Shown in pieces: positions 1 to 9,392 of a DNA stretch of 18,589 bases. The position numbers and the translations under genes were made by a program. Source of the DNA: Conidiobolus incongruus B7586 (lineage: Eukaryota; Entomophthoromycota; Entomophthoromycetes; Entomophthorales; Conidiobolaceae); contig JNEM01008757.1 of NCBI GenBank assembly GCA_000697335.1, positions 1 through 18,589 of the forward strand, given 5' to 3'. How positions within the stretch are numbered: the stretch's first letter is position 1; the number at the start of each line of letters is the position of its first letter. A model generated the notes under the pieces. The model ran no database searches. It was not told the origin of the DNA and saw only the letters and a program-made list of their open reading frames with translations.

Positions 1-1426
1 AAATAATATATTATCGTTGAATAAATTTTCAGTTTTTAAATTTTATAATATATCACTTATTCTCTTTTATAATATCTATTATTATTCTTTATTTTCATAG
101 CATTTATATATTATAATTAAAATTATAATCAAAATTATAATCACATTAATAAACCTATTAATATAACTGATATTATTTAATTAATATATTTATATCTCTA
201 AAACTAGTTATAATATATTTTAGTTAATTATTAAATACAATAATTAAATATAATAAGCTGTAGGCTCTTATAACATTAGTCACAAGTAAATAAATTTAGA
301 TTGATCAAATAATTAATAAAAATATTATTTGAAATAACATATTATTCAATTTTGTATATGATAATGCAATAAATTGAACATCTGCAAATCTCAATCATAA
401 TAATTTCCACTTAACACTGTTTATACAATAAATTTGTGAATTAATTTATAAGTAAATTGAATGTAAAAATATATTAAATATAAAGAATATATAATTATTT
501 TAAGAGATAATTTTACACAAGTATTGATATAGAATATATGTAACGCATATAATAACCATGGGTATGAAATAGATTCGAACATATAATATAAAATTAATAA
601 AAAAGTATCACAACTATTGATTGATAAAAAATTTGATATATTTTAGCTTTAGAATCAAATTTTAATATATTAACCAAATATTGTGATTTGTTATTTTATA
701 TAAAATGATGATCAATTTCATTCTTGTGAATAATTATAAATTTCATTTTAAAATAATATCAAATATAACATTATTTTTAAAGTACAAATCATTTAAATTA
801 TGTGATAAAAGTATTCTATTACATTATAATTTTGCAAATGAAATAATTCACTTTACAAATTACCTAACTTGGTCTAGTGTTCTATACTATGCGATATTAC
901 CCAAAATACTTTAAGACAGTATAGTAAATGCTATTACCTATTGTGCCAAGAAATTACTCAAAAATATCAATTTCTCAATTTCTTAAAGTCAGCTTGTAAA
1001 TAAGACTTGTGATCCATGTATCTTATGAAGTGAATATTTTATGTGTAAAATTACCTTGAGAATTATATTCAAAAAAATATTGATCTATTTATCGAAATTG
1101 ACAAATAGTTAATCGTACTGTTTGCCTAATGATTAACATTTTACAATTGTAAGTATGGTATTATAATGTATAAATGATAAAAATTAGGAAAACTGACATC
1201 AAATATATCATTCTTCAGCCCACAATAAAATCGCAGCAATTTACTGCAAACTTAAAATTTAATTAAATAATTGTGATTGATTGTATAATTTCATATCAAC
1301 TTACTTTAAATCATAAAAAAGAAAAATTACTACAATTAGTGAAGTTTCACCACAAGTGTCTCAAACTAAATTTCGAAAAATTAAAAGAATGGCATCTGAT
1401 ATTGGACTAATAAAATATTAAACTGG
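1..1426. other. AT-rich spacer with no recognised gene
   Basis: This left edge is almost entirely A and T, with scattered short open frames that have no composition change, no splice signals and no recognisable protein. The longest, at 705-914, reads as a low-complexity Ile/Asn/Lys/Phe string, as expected by chance at this base composition. The last 150-200 bases are presumably the promoter and 5' leader of the NIPA-type gene. I cannot place a TATA box because TATA-like strings are everywhere. Confidence 0.6.
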
Positions 1427-3261
1427 ATGAAATCCATTAGATATCGTCTGACAGGTAATTTTTCATAATTACTTTTGTATTATTTATTAATTTTAAATTA
1501 AGCAAACATAGTTTATTTATATATAATCTTTTATAGTTTGGAATTTATCATTTTTTTATTCATATTATTTCTTTAATTTTATAAATGGTAATTTTTTCAA
1601 GTTAATTGTAATTGTATATTAATTGGATCAGAGTTTGTTATTAATAATTATCATTTTAAAAAAGTGTTGATATAATAATTTGTTTGTTCAAGTTGACATT
1701 ATTTTATATCTATTTAATTATATGTATTCACCCTTGTTATTTTAGTATTTTGACATCACTCCACCTGTAGTGGAAGATACTTCAAGGCCTATTTATTACG
1801 GTTTACTTATTTGTATTCTGGGCAATGTAATTTATTCAAGCATTATAATATTTAATATGCTAACAACTTTCACAGACATTAATTAGTTTCGCATTAAATT
1901 TACAAAAGTTCGTTCATAATAAGTTGAAATCTGAGTATTATGAAATCATAGATAATAATAATAATAATAATGAAAGTCAAAAATTAAATTATTTAAAATC
2001 CAAGTTATGGTGGTTCGCTCAATTTTTAATGATATTTGGAGAAGGAGGCAATTTCTTAGGTATTTTCGATTTAATCAAAGATTGTTTAGGATTATTAATA
2101 TAGTTTTTGTTTAGCTTATGGTTTTGCTCCTGCTTCTCTGATCGCTCCCCTTGGCACAGTGTCATTGATATCCAATGCAATCATCGCACCCGTTTTACTT
2201 AAAGAGCATTTCAGAGTGAGAGATGCAGTCGGTATCTTTTTCTCAGTTTTAGGTGCAGTTGTAGTAGTGATGACTAATGGAGGCAGCGAATCAGATCAAG
2301 TATTTCCAATTTCTTTTTTGCTTTTATTATTTTATTCACTAAGCACTATATTTTAGATTCCACCAGAAGAATTTTTTAATTTATTTTTAAAAACCAAAGT
2401 GTTCACTTATATATTAGTGTGTTGTATCCTGGTATTTATACTGAATAAATTATCTAAGAAATATGGCCATAGAATCATCTTTATTGATTTAGCCATTGTT
2501 GGTATTTTTGGTAAATTCATTATTCATATTTATATGATCCACATGTGAATAACAGATTAATTTTTTAGGAAGTTTCACTGTTCTCAGTACCAAGGGTGTC
2601 AGTGTACAGTTGAGTCAGCTTGGATGGAATTTCTTTAACTATCCCAGTAATTTATTACTCGTGATTATTCTTGTATTAACTGGAATGGTTCAAATCAAGT
2701 ACTTGAACCAATCTTTACATCATTTCAATTCAACTGTAATTTATATTATAATTTATTTATTACATATGTTGCTAAACAATTCTATTACTGTAGCAAGTTG
2801 TCCCAACTCAATTCGTTTCATTTACCCTCAACGTTGTCATCGGCTCTGGTATTGTGTATGACGATTTTGCCAAATTCACTTTGGGCCAATCTATTTCATT
2901 TTCTCTAGGGTGTCTTTCCACTTTCCTTGGTGTATACCTCATTTCAAGTCTGAGAATCAGCGATAACATCCCATCATCCGCTTCATCATTCATTAGTCAA
3001 GTGGAAACCAATCCTTTTCCAACGTCTTCCAGTTCTTCTATAATTATTAATATCTCATCAATCAGTCAAACTGTCCAACCAGCATCATTATCATATTCAT
3101 TGAATGAAACGACAATGTTGCAGGCTGGTCATATTAATCCTATATCGCCATCTCCAAAATCCCACTTATTTTTCAGCCAAGCGTCCTCTCCTAACACTTC
3201 TAAATTATTCACATCCGATACTCGCTTAAAACATTTTACTAACTATGGAACAACACCTTAA
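1427..3261 (+). CDS. NIPA-family magnesium transporter, seven exons
   Basis: This is a multi-pass membrane protein of the NIPA (DUF803) family, which carries Mg2+ across endosomal or plasma membranes. Proposed exons are 1427-1454, 1771-1826, 1876-2059, 2115-2299, 2357-2501, 2569-2735 and 2794-3261. All junctions are GT-AG and in phase, giving 410 residues. About nine hydrophobic segments lie at roughly 16-34, 72-90, 95-118, 124-142, 167-181, 191-208, 226-244, 258-276 and 288-306. Family landmarks include AYGFAPASLIAPLGTVSLIS (residues 90-109), GSFTVLSTKGVS (200-211) and the late VIGSGIVYDDF (270-280). After about residue 307 comes a Ser/Thr/Pro-rich hydrophilic tail of about 100 residues, probably cytosolic and poorly conserved. 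The intron at 1827-1875 has a clear TGCTAAC branch site. The weakest part is the short first exon and its 316-nt intron, chosen because it supplies an ATG in phase. The other exons are secure. The gene converges tail-to-tail on the SWIB gene. Confidence 0.88.
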
Positions 3262-3465
3262 CTTATTTTGCACAGTTAAAGTGTAATTAATTAAATAAAA
3301 TTTATCTTAATTTTTATTAATTTATTAATTAGAATAAAAAATTTAAATTCTACTGATATGAGTAAAAATTTAAACTTGTAACATAGTGATAACTTAATGA
3401 GTTTTGATGAATCAATATGGCTATTTGGTGATAGAAAGAAAACTTTAATGATCAAAATTTGTGAA
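3262..3465. terminator. Shared 3' region of two convergent genes, with poly(A) signals on both strands
   Basis: This 204-bp spacer separates the stop codons of the NIPA-type gene (+) and the SWIB gene (-). AATAAA lies on the + strand at 3294-3299. Its complement TTTATT occurs at 3313-3318 and 3321-3326, which serves the minus strand. The signals face each other at 20-30 bp, so the two transcripts probably overlap at their 3' ends. In DNA this AT-rich the hexamers have a high chance rate, so this is inference from position. Confidence 0.4.
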
Positions 3466-4949
3466 TTACATAGGTTTTGGTAGATTACTTGATACATTCT
3501 TCTGGATCTAAAGAATTATATTAGTATATATTAATATATAACTGATATAATAACCTACTTTGTTTGATAAGTATTGATTAACTGCATCAGGAATAGTCTC
3601 TTGACAGAAATAACTAGCTTTCCTGACTTGTTCTAAATTGACATGATTATCACCAAACACGATCTCCAAATTCTTTGATTGAGAAGCAACCCATTTATTA
3701 ATAAAATCAACTGGAGATGTAGCAAAATCTTGTAGGAAATCGCGTTTGAGCTTGGAGTTAGTAATAGCTGCTAGATTGGCAGCAATCTTTTCGTCGTATT
3801 CCATAATCTGCTTCTGAGTTGTGCTGTTACCTAGCATTTGTGAGAGTTTGGTACGGGATTCGTCTTCAACTTCTACTTCGACGTCGTATGCAAATGGTGA
3901 GATGGTTTGCTCTTGGTCCACTCTAAATAAATTAGTTAGTGATTAATATTTTAAATTAACTACATAAAGTTACCTAATGGTGTAGTGTAAAAATACAGGT
4001 TTTGAAGGGAAAAGATGGTTATTCAATATTCCAGTCAATAATGGAAAACGAAAATTATCACATTTGAAAACTTCTTTCATACGTTGATCGCAGTGGAATA
4101 ATAAACGATCGTTAGGATCTTGTAATTTGTGGAATTGTAAATATTCCCAAATAGCTCCAATAATCTCGGATTTGGTTGCAGATTCTAAATTGGTTAATTC
4201 TCTAAGTCCTGGAGAGGTTTGGAACCTTTCAACCATATGATTCAAATTTAAAGTAATTTTGCATGTGAGATTCTTGTTGCCTCTTCGCTTAATTTCAAAG
4301 CCGTCGAAGTGAGGGGAGCCCATATGGGGTTTCCATTCAATAAGTTCAGGTTCAGTGGAGCCATCTTCGGGATGAACTTGGATATATGCGCTCTTAATAA
4401 AAGAAGTAAATTTCCTTGGAAGTGGTTTCTTTGCGTGACTAGTTGTAGGAATCTCCAGAAGTCGGCCTTCAATCTTGAGAGTCCAACTTGGAAATTGGTC
4501 TGGATGATGTATATCTTCATTTTGATTGGAAGCAGTATTTGATAAAAAGATTCTTAGAGTTCTCTTAACGCGATTTGGAGTTCCTAATTGGTCCTGGAAA
4601 TCGAGTTTCTTTCTCAATAAAACAGCATCTAATTTTCTTTCCATACTGACCAGATCGTTGTATAATTTGGATTCGGGAATAAGTTGAACAATCTATTTTG
4701 ATTAAAAATCTTAATATTCAAATATTTATAAAATATCTTTATAAATTACTTTTTCATTAATTGTTCTTTCATATGGTCTCTTAAATCTGTTTAAATAAAA
4801 GTCAAAATTAAAAAGAAAAGGGAGGTGAAAATGTGAAAATACCTAATGCTTCTGTTAGGGTTATTACTATTAGAAGGATGAAATTCTACAGGAGCTTGTC
4901 TCCTTTCAATAGGATGATGGTGACTTCCATTAGTTTGCATTGGATTCAT
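3466..4949 (-). CDS. SWIB-domain subunit of a SWI/SNF-class remodeller (SMARCD/BAF60, Snf12/Rsc6 type), five exons
   Basis: This is a nuclear structural subunit of an ATP-dependent chromatin remodeller. Exons on the minus strand, 5' to 3', are 4949-4843, 4786-4750, 4692-3974, 3922-3559 and 3507-3466. All joins are GT-AG, with introns of 51-57 nt, giving about 422 residues. After a short polar N-terminus comes a segment typical of SMARCD proteins (IPESKLYNDLVSMERKLDAV). Next is a beta-rich region containing WTLKIEGRLLE and EWKPHMGSPHFDGFEIKR. The SWIB/MDM2 fold lies at about residues 200-280, with the family signature IWEYLQFHKLQDPNDR followed by FCD-like and FPLLTGILNNHL blocks. The helical C-terminus is also family-like. 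The start is uncertain: an in-frame ATG at 5007-5009 would add 20 Lys-rich residues. The end is uncertain too: a donor at 3554 instead of 3558 would shift the frame and give a stop at 3485-3487. The core is unambiguous. Whether it belongs to SWI/SNF or RSC cannot be told from this gene alone. Confidence 0.9.
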
Positions 4950-5009
4950 TTTTATTTTTGTTTTTATTGAGAATCTTAGAGGGTTTGGTTTTTGAATTAA
5001 TTTGTGCAT

Positions 5010-5652
5010 TAAACTTGATTGGATTTTATGGGTTTTTGATATTTATAATTGAAATGTAACAGTATTTTATATTTAAGCATATTTAGTGTATAGATGGTAT
5101 TAAAATTGGTTAAAAAATGATATTAATATCTTCAAAATTAACAATTAAATATCCAATTTCCTTTAATATTAATCTAATTTTATCAAGATTGAAAGTTTCC
5201 ATAGAATATTTTATAAATATTTTGATTTTTGAAATTAATTGATTAAATACTAAATAAAAACTAAAAGCAGAAAATAGTATATGAATGAAATGAACAGTAT
5301 TTAAAACAAAATAAAGGTCGTGATAGTGTATAAAACAGTTATATTAAGGGTAAGTGATATATAAATAAATATTGATACCAAAACAATGATTAAATGTTGA
5401 ATGTTTTGATATTCTATTGATTATTGATTTATTGATTTATCACATTTAATAAATGTAAATTCAAATAACTACTAGCATTCCTATAGATTGACAAAATTAA
5501 AACATTATAACATTAAATTTATTGTTTGATCACATCAACAACTATATTTCTCAATTATAACATAGTATTTGTTTTGCTGTGATTATAGTGAAGAGTAAGA
5601 TAAAATAATCAAGCTTAATGAGTAATAATAAATAATATATATTTCATTTATT
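5010..5652. other. Spacer between two same-strand genes
   Basis: About 640 bp of A+T-rich DNA lies between the start of the SWIB gene and the end of the secretory-protein gene, both on the minus strand. It should carry the SWIB promoter and the 3' end of the secretory gene. I see only short low-complexity strings such as repeated TTGATT/TTTATTGA units near 5415-5440. No coding-like block, RNA gene or convincing motif stands out. Confidence 0.55.
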
Positions 5653-6453
5653 TTATATATAATTTGATACACGAGGAACGGATCTTCTGCGTCTCATTGA
5701 CGAAGGAGAAGAGTTGCGATTGGCCATCATCATAGGCCAACGCGAAGGTCCACTTCTACGCATTCTTTGCATGGGGACTTTGAATCGTCGATTTAGATAT
5801 CTTGGTTTGATTGATCTTGGACTGTATCTCACTTTTACCCATTTACACTCCCAGTATCCTTCATCGCCACTCTCCTTTGTAATATAATTATCTGGCTTGG
5901 GTGAGGTTGGGTAATTGGTGACTGCCTGCTCTTCATAAATCACTGTTTTTGATGGCTCTTTATAAGAATATGATTCATGGATTTCTCCAGAATTAGAATC
6001 GGTACCAGAGTATTCAGGTTTTTGATCATAGGTTACTTTATCTTTATCTGGTGATGTCGATTCATCTTTGTAAGTATCGACCTGATCGTTATAAATTCCA
6101 TGATTTGGTGCATCGTCATCATTATAATTATCATCCTCCATTTTACATTCGTCTTCAATTTGAACACTAACTGATGAATAATCCATGTATCCAGAGTTTT
6201 TATCAGGGCTTGAATAAGTTGCTCCAGTAGGTTTACTTGAGTATCCTGCAATAATGGTAGTTGGATAAGGTGGCAAAATGGTTGTGTACACAGGCGATGT
6301 AGCCGAAGATACAGTATAAGTCACTTGTGGTGGATATACTTTCTCTTCATAAGTAATCTCGTTATTTTCAGATGTTTCCACATTCATTGGAACAGCTAAC
6401 AACCCATTTTGAAGTAGTAATAAAACAACAGAGAACAGACATGAATTCAGCAT
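5653..6453 (-). CDS. Secreted or cell-surface protein of unknown function, acidic middle and Arg-rich tail
   Basis: I do not recognise this 266-residue intronless protein. Residues 1-20 form a clear signal peptide: a hydrophobic core rich in Leu/Val ending ...GLLA before VPMN. Residues 35-95 are rich in Tyr, Pro, Thr and Ser (KVYPPQVTYTVSS, ILPPYPTTIIAGYSS), as in wall-associated or disordered extracellular proteins. Residues 100-165 are strongly acidic (DDNYNDDD). After about residue 203 the charge flips to strongly basic, with Arg pairs and an RRRRSVP site at 254-260 that resembles kexin/furin processing sites. Outside the signal peptide there are only two cysteines, C103 and C203, which could pair. 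There is no second membrane segment and no GPI-type tail. A precursor cut at dibasic sites, or a wall protein held by charge, would both fit; neither is shown. The ATG at 6451-6453 is well placed before the signal peptide. Confidence 0.75.
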   Translation of the reverse strand: MLNSCLFSVVLLLLQNGLLAVPMNVETSENNEITYEEKVYPPQVTYTVSSATSPVYTTILPPYPTTIIAGYSSKPTGATYSSPDKNSGYMDYSSVSVQIEDECKMEDDNYNDDDAPNHGIYNDQVDTYKDESTSPDKDKVTYDQKPEYSGTDSNSGEIHESYSYKEPSKTVIYEEQAVTNYPTSPKPDNYITKESGDEGYWECKWVKVRYSPRSIKPRYLNRRFKVPMQRMRRSGPSRWPMMMANRNSSPSSMRRRRSVPRVSNYI

Positions 6454-6463
6454 GATACTTTTT

Positions 6464-6510
6464 AAATAAATAAATAAAATAAATAAGGGTATAAATAAAT
6501 AAATAAATAA
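6464..6510. repeat. AAAT-type microsatellite in a divergent promoter
   Basis: Two adjacent (AAAT)n tracts, 6464-6486 and 6491-6510, are separated by GGGT. They begin 11 bp upstream of the secretory-protein start codon (minus strand) and end about 85 bp before the + strand ATG at 6596. Such tracts change length readily and here could alter spacing in the promoter. That effect is inferred, not shown. Confidence 0.7.
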
Positions 6511-6595
6511 GATTTAGAATAATACTAGATAATATATCTTATTATTGTCTACAATAATATATTATATTTTACTCAATACAATCTAAAGTTTTCAA

Positions 6596-6913
6596 ATGGA
6601 TAAACTTTCTATTAAATATTGGGAATTGAATATGTATTCAAAGAAATTTAATGAATACCGAGGAGGTTTTTTATATTCGCTGACTGAATGATTAGGTATC
6701 AACATCGAATCCTGTGGAGAAGTATTATATCAACAAACTCTAAATTCATATTGAATTATTAGTTTTTCAGTTGAATTTAATTTATAAAGAAATTGAATTC
6801 ACAGGTGTCAATCCAATCAATTCAATAATTTGATTAAACTTTTATTCTAAGTTCATTGGTTGGTGACTATTTCATTTTGTTGAATTTTTAGCTGATGAAT
6901 TTGTGGGGGATAA
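6596..6913 (+). CDS. Possible small or decayed spliced gene, GST-N-terminus-like first exons
   Basis: A coding-like stretch starts at ATG 6596, divergent from the secretory gene. Candidate exons are 6596-6633, 6696-6721 and 6763-6804, with phase-compatible GT-AG introns of 62 and 41 nt; the first has a CTGAC branch-like site. They read MDKLSIKYWELN, then YQHRILWR, then FQLNLIYKEIEFT. The pattern of a beta strand, an Arg-containing helix and a second strand (Y-K-E-I-E-F) resembles the start of sigma-type glutathione S-transferases. A next exon at 6892 fits the phase but stops after about eight codons (ADEFVGDN). The rest of a GST, including its C-terminal helical domain, is not visible. The gene may therefore be a relic, a short novel protein, or wrongly spliced by me. 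An unspliced frame 6596-6691 would instead give 31 residues. The resemblance is by eye only. Confidence 0.28.
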
Positions 6914-8247
6914 TTGAAATTTTGGTAGATTATGAACTTTCAGGTATTTAGTTTGATTGGATAACTAACCATTTCATCATATATCTTAAACTTGATTATT
7001 CAAAAATATGATTCAAAACACAAATCACAATTTAAAATCATTGTAACTTCTTCTAAACAGTTGATATGCGACAATTTTGCTAAGAACTTGATATGAAACA
7101 ATTCAAATTGAAGGATATAAAGGATATAAAGGATAGAGATTTGATCTCTATACAGTGTCAAATATAAGACCCTCAAGACTCCTTACATTACTCAATCATA
7201 ATAATTTCAAGATAAAATTATTTGAATTGAGTTTTGAATATCATGATTTAATGAATTCATAATTGTTTATATTTAGATTCGTAATTTTTTATTAATTTAA
7301 TATTGTTTGTTTTGATTATTTTTAGTTGAATTATATTCTTCTAATATTTTCAAATATCATCAAATAATATTATAAAATTGAGAAATCAATAATATTATCT
7401 TATAAAAAGAAAATGTAATATTTATTACTAAGAGTTATTACATCATTGTGAGGAATCAATAACATATAGTATTAATATATCAACATTTCATACGAGAAAC
7501 TAATAATACATCAATTGACTTTAATATCAATATTTTATTCTTAATTATAGGAATATTAATAAAGGCTTTCATATTTATATTATTAGAACTTATCTTTTAA
7601 AATAAAAATTCAATCATAAAATGAAGGGCAATCTACATATTTTATAATACCATTAAATCATCAATTTTTTTAATATTTTCAACATCAACTAAATTTTGAA
7701 TACACAAGAAATATATATGAATCGATTTTGATTTGTGTAAAATTATCATATAAAATAAAATTTGTAATAGTTAATTGAAAATTTCAAACTCGTTATAAAC
7801 TCAATATTATTTCTTGTATAAAATATCTATAGCTTAAAGACTTATTGATTATAAATTTCATGGATAGATTCGCATAGCTTAACTATTATTGAGTATTCCT
7901 TAATAATGAATTATTGATTTTTTGATTTCTTTGAAATTTTGTCTAAATGAGGAAATATTATATCAAAATTAGTTGAAATTTTTAGAAATAATTCTGTTTA
8001 TAACCTATAAAGGAAAAATCACGTATTATTTTATTTTTCATTAACTATTTTTATAAATTATTGAAGTTTTTAATAATTTGGGGAATAAAATTGAATCAAA
8101 TCTAGCTATTTTTGTTATCTATTATTCTTATAAAGTAGTTGAACTTAGATATTATTATACGAGATTTTGGTAAACACTCAAAAAATTTTTATTTATATTC
8201 AGATATCATTATTTGCAATGTCACTGGTACTCTTATTCTCTTTATGC
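6914..8247. other. AT-rich spacer with coding-like scraps and a small hairpin
   Basis: Up to about 7250 the base composition is less extreme and short coding-like scraps persist, including an intron-like segment that starts GTATTTAG at 6944 and carries TAACTAAC. They do not assemble into a gene. At 7111-7134 a GGATATAAA unit is repeated in tandem. It runs into a perfect inverted repeat, ATAGAGAT-TTG-ATCTCTAT (7133-7151). From about 7250 to 8200 I see nothing but A+T-rich sequence without signals. Confidence 0.4.
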
Positions 8248-8334
8248 TTATCACCTTTTGATGATTTTATCTTTAATATAGCTTAATTCTGATTGTAATT
8301 GGTCTCTCCAATCATTCATCAAACCGTCACAACC
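8248..8334 (-). CDS. Coding-like terminal exon, small hydrophilic C-terminus
   Basis: On the minus strand an acceptor with a good branch site (AAACTAATATTAG) opens at 8334 onto a block with much higher G+C than its surroundings. It reads CDGLMNDWRDQLQSELSYIK and then DKIIKR before TGA. It is amphipathic and helix-like. An AATAAA-type signal lies about 60 nt downstream. The block needs one base carried from an upstream exon. A donor at about 8674 in the small gene upstream would give exactly that phase, through an intron of about 340 nt, so this may be the last exon of that gene. It could instead be a separate short protein starting at the internal ATG (MNDWRD..., 22 residues). No family is recognised. 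Confidence 0.35.
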
Positions 8335-8659
8335 TAATATTAGTTTATTAAATATCATACTTTTAAAATATTTATTGATAATATAAATGCTTTTTAAGCA
8401 TACACAATTAATAAAATAATGGGTATAGTAGTCATTGGAGTCATTTTAAATAAAGATTTAATTATTTACTCTAACTGTAAATCAATTAATTAATAAAAAA
8501 GTTAAATAATATACCATTTAAAATACACCTAATTCAAGTATATCAATAGCAAAACCTTAATTTTACATATGTTTTAAAACTTCTAATCTTTTGACAGAAT
8601 AACTTTATAATCATTATATTAGAATTTGGTAACAATAATTGAGCATGGTAGGTATTCAC

Positions 8660-8974
8660 TTACAGGTAATTACTTTGTATAAATACCTAAAAATAATCAA
8701 GTATTAGTATATTTGATAAAATTAATATATAATATATTTAATTTTTATGACTTGATGTTTCTGTATTAAATAATTAATAATTTCTCTAGATCTCATATTT
8801 TCAAACTTAGGATTAATTTGACTAATAGGAGCTAATGAAGGGTCTATAGTCTTGAAAATCAAAAGTAACTAAATAAATTGACTAATATAAAATTTAAACA
8901 TAATTAATGGTTGATTATATTTAAATATCTACCGAATCTCGAAGTAGTTGAAGCTTTTTGAGAAAGACAACCAT
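8660..8974 (-). CDS. Small spliced gene hidden in the spacer, possibly LYR-like
   Basis: No single frame here is long, but two minus-strand exons join cleanly. Exon 8974-8933 reads MVVFLKKLQLLRDS. After a 64-nt GT-AG intron, exon 8868-8752 reads 39 codons beginning LLLIFKTIDPSLAP and ending INYLIQKHQ. A following intron (8751-8687) has a perfect TACTAAT branch site and a TTTTTAG acceptor, but an unusual GTCATA donor. It leads to a short exon that stops at 8660 (VFIQSNYL), or splices onward to the block at 8248-8334. The total is about 61 residues, or about 85 with the distal exon. The pattern L-L-R-D-x-L-L-x-I, then DPS, then a polar helix, loosely recalls the LYR/Complex1_LYR mitochondrial assembly factors, with Leu where the LYR Tyr would be. 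The gene call is moderately supported by exon phase and branch sites. The family call is weak. Confidence 0.42.
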
Positions 8975-9392
8975 TCATCAATTTGAAAGATAATTGATTA
9001 CAAAATTATGACAAAGGTTTACATATTTAAGTGATATTTATATTATCAATGCCTTAGCATGAATACATAATCCTTATTCCAAACTATACTTAATCATTGA
9101 AAAATAGAATTAAAATTGACAAATCTCATAACACTATTAAATCCAAAGATGAGTTAATATAAACTGATAATTCAATTTCAACTTAACTAAATTTTTACAC
9201 TTTGCTTTATTTTACTTATTACAGAAAATCATATTTTTCAAGTATTTTTTATAATTTAGAATTGATTTTATTAACCAATAAATTTTATTCAATATTCATT
9301 ATTTATAATTAAATATAGTAATATTCAAAAACAAAATAGATACTACCATTTTTAAAGTTTATATGTTTATATAGTTTCTTGAGATTAAATAT
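8975..9392. other. Spacer between the small minus-strand gene and the repeat element
   Basis: About 420 bp of A+T-rich sequence upstream of the candidate small gene, ending at the left end of the repeat element. It would contain that gene's promoter if the gene is real. No coding block or clear motif is visible. Confidence 0.45.

Noticed and set aside
560-600. ATTCGAAC string resembling a tRNA T-loop
   Set aside because: No matching T stem, acceptor stem, D arm or anticodon arm can be folded around it on either strand.
705-914. Open frame of 69 codons with hydrophobic character
   Set aside because: It has the same base composition as the surrounding spacer, consists of Ile/Asn/Lys/Phe/Tyr codons expected by chance in A+T-rich DNA, and has no splice or protein-family support.
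8215-8283. Plus-strand frame starting MSLVLLFSLCLSPF, like a signal peptide
   Set aside because: It is antisense to the minus-strand coding-like block, and hydrophobic strings are the expected complement of a hydrophilic protein. There is no continuation.
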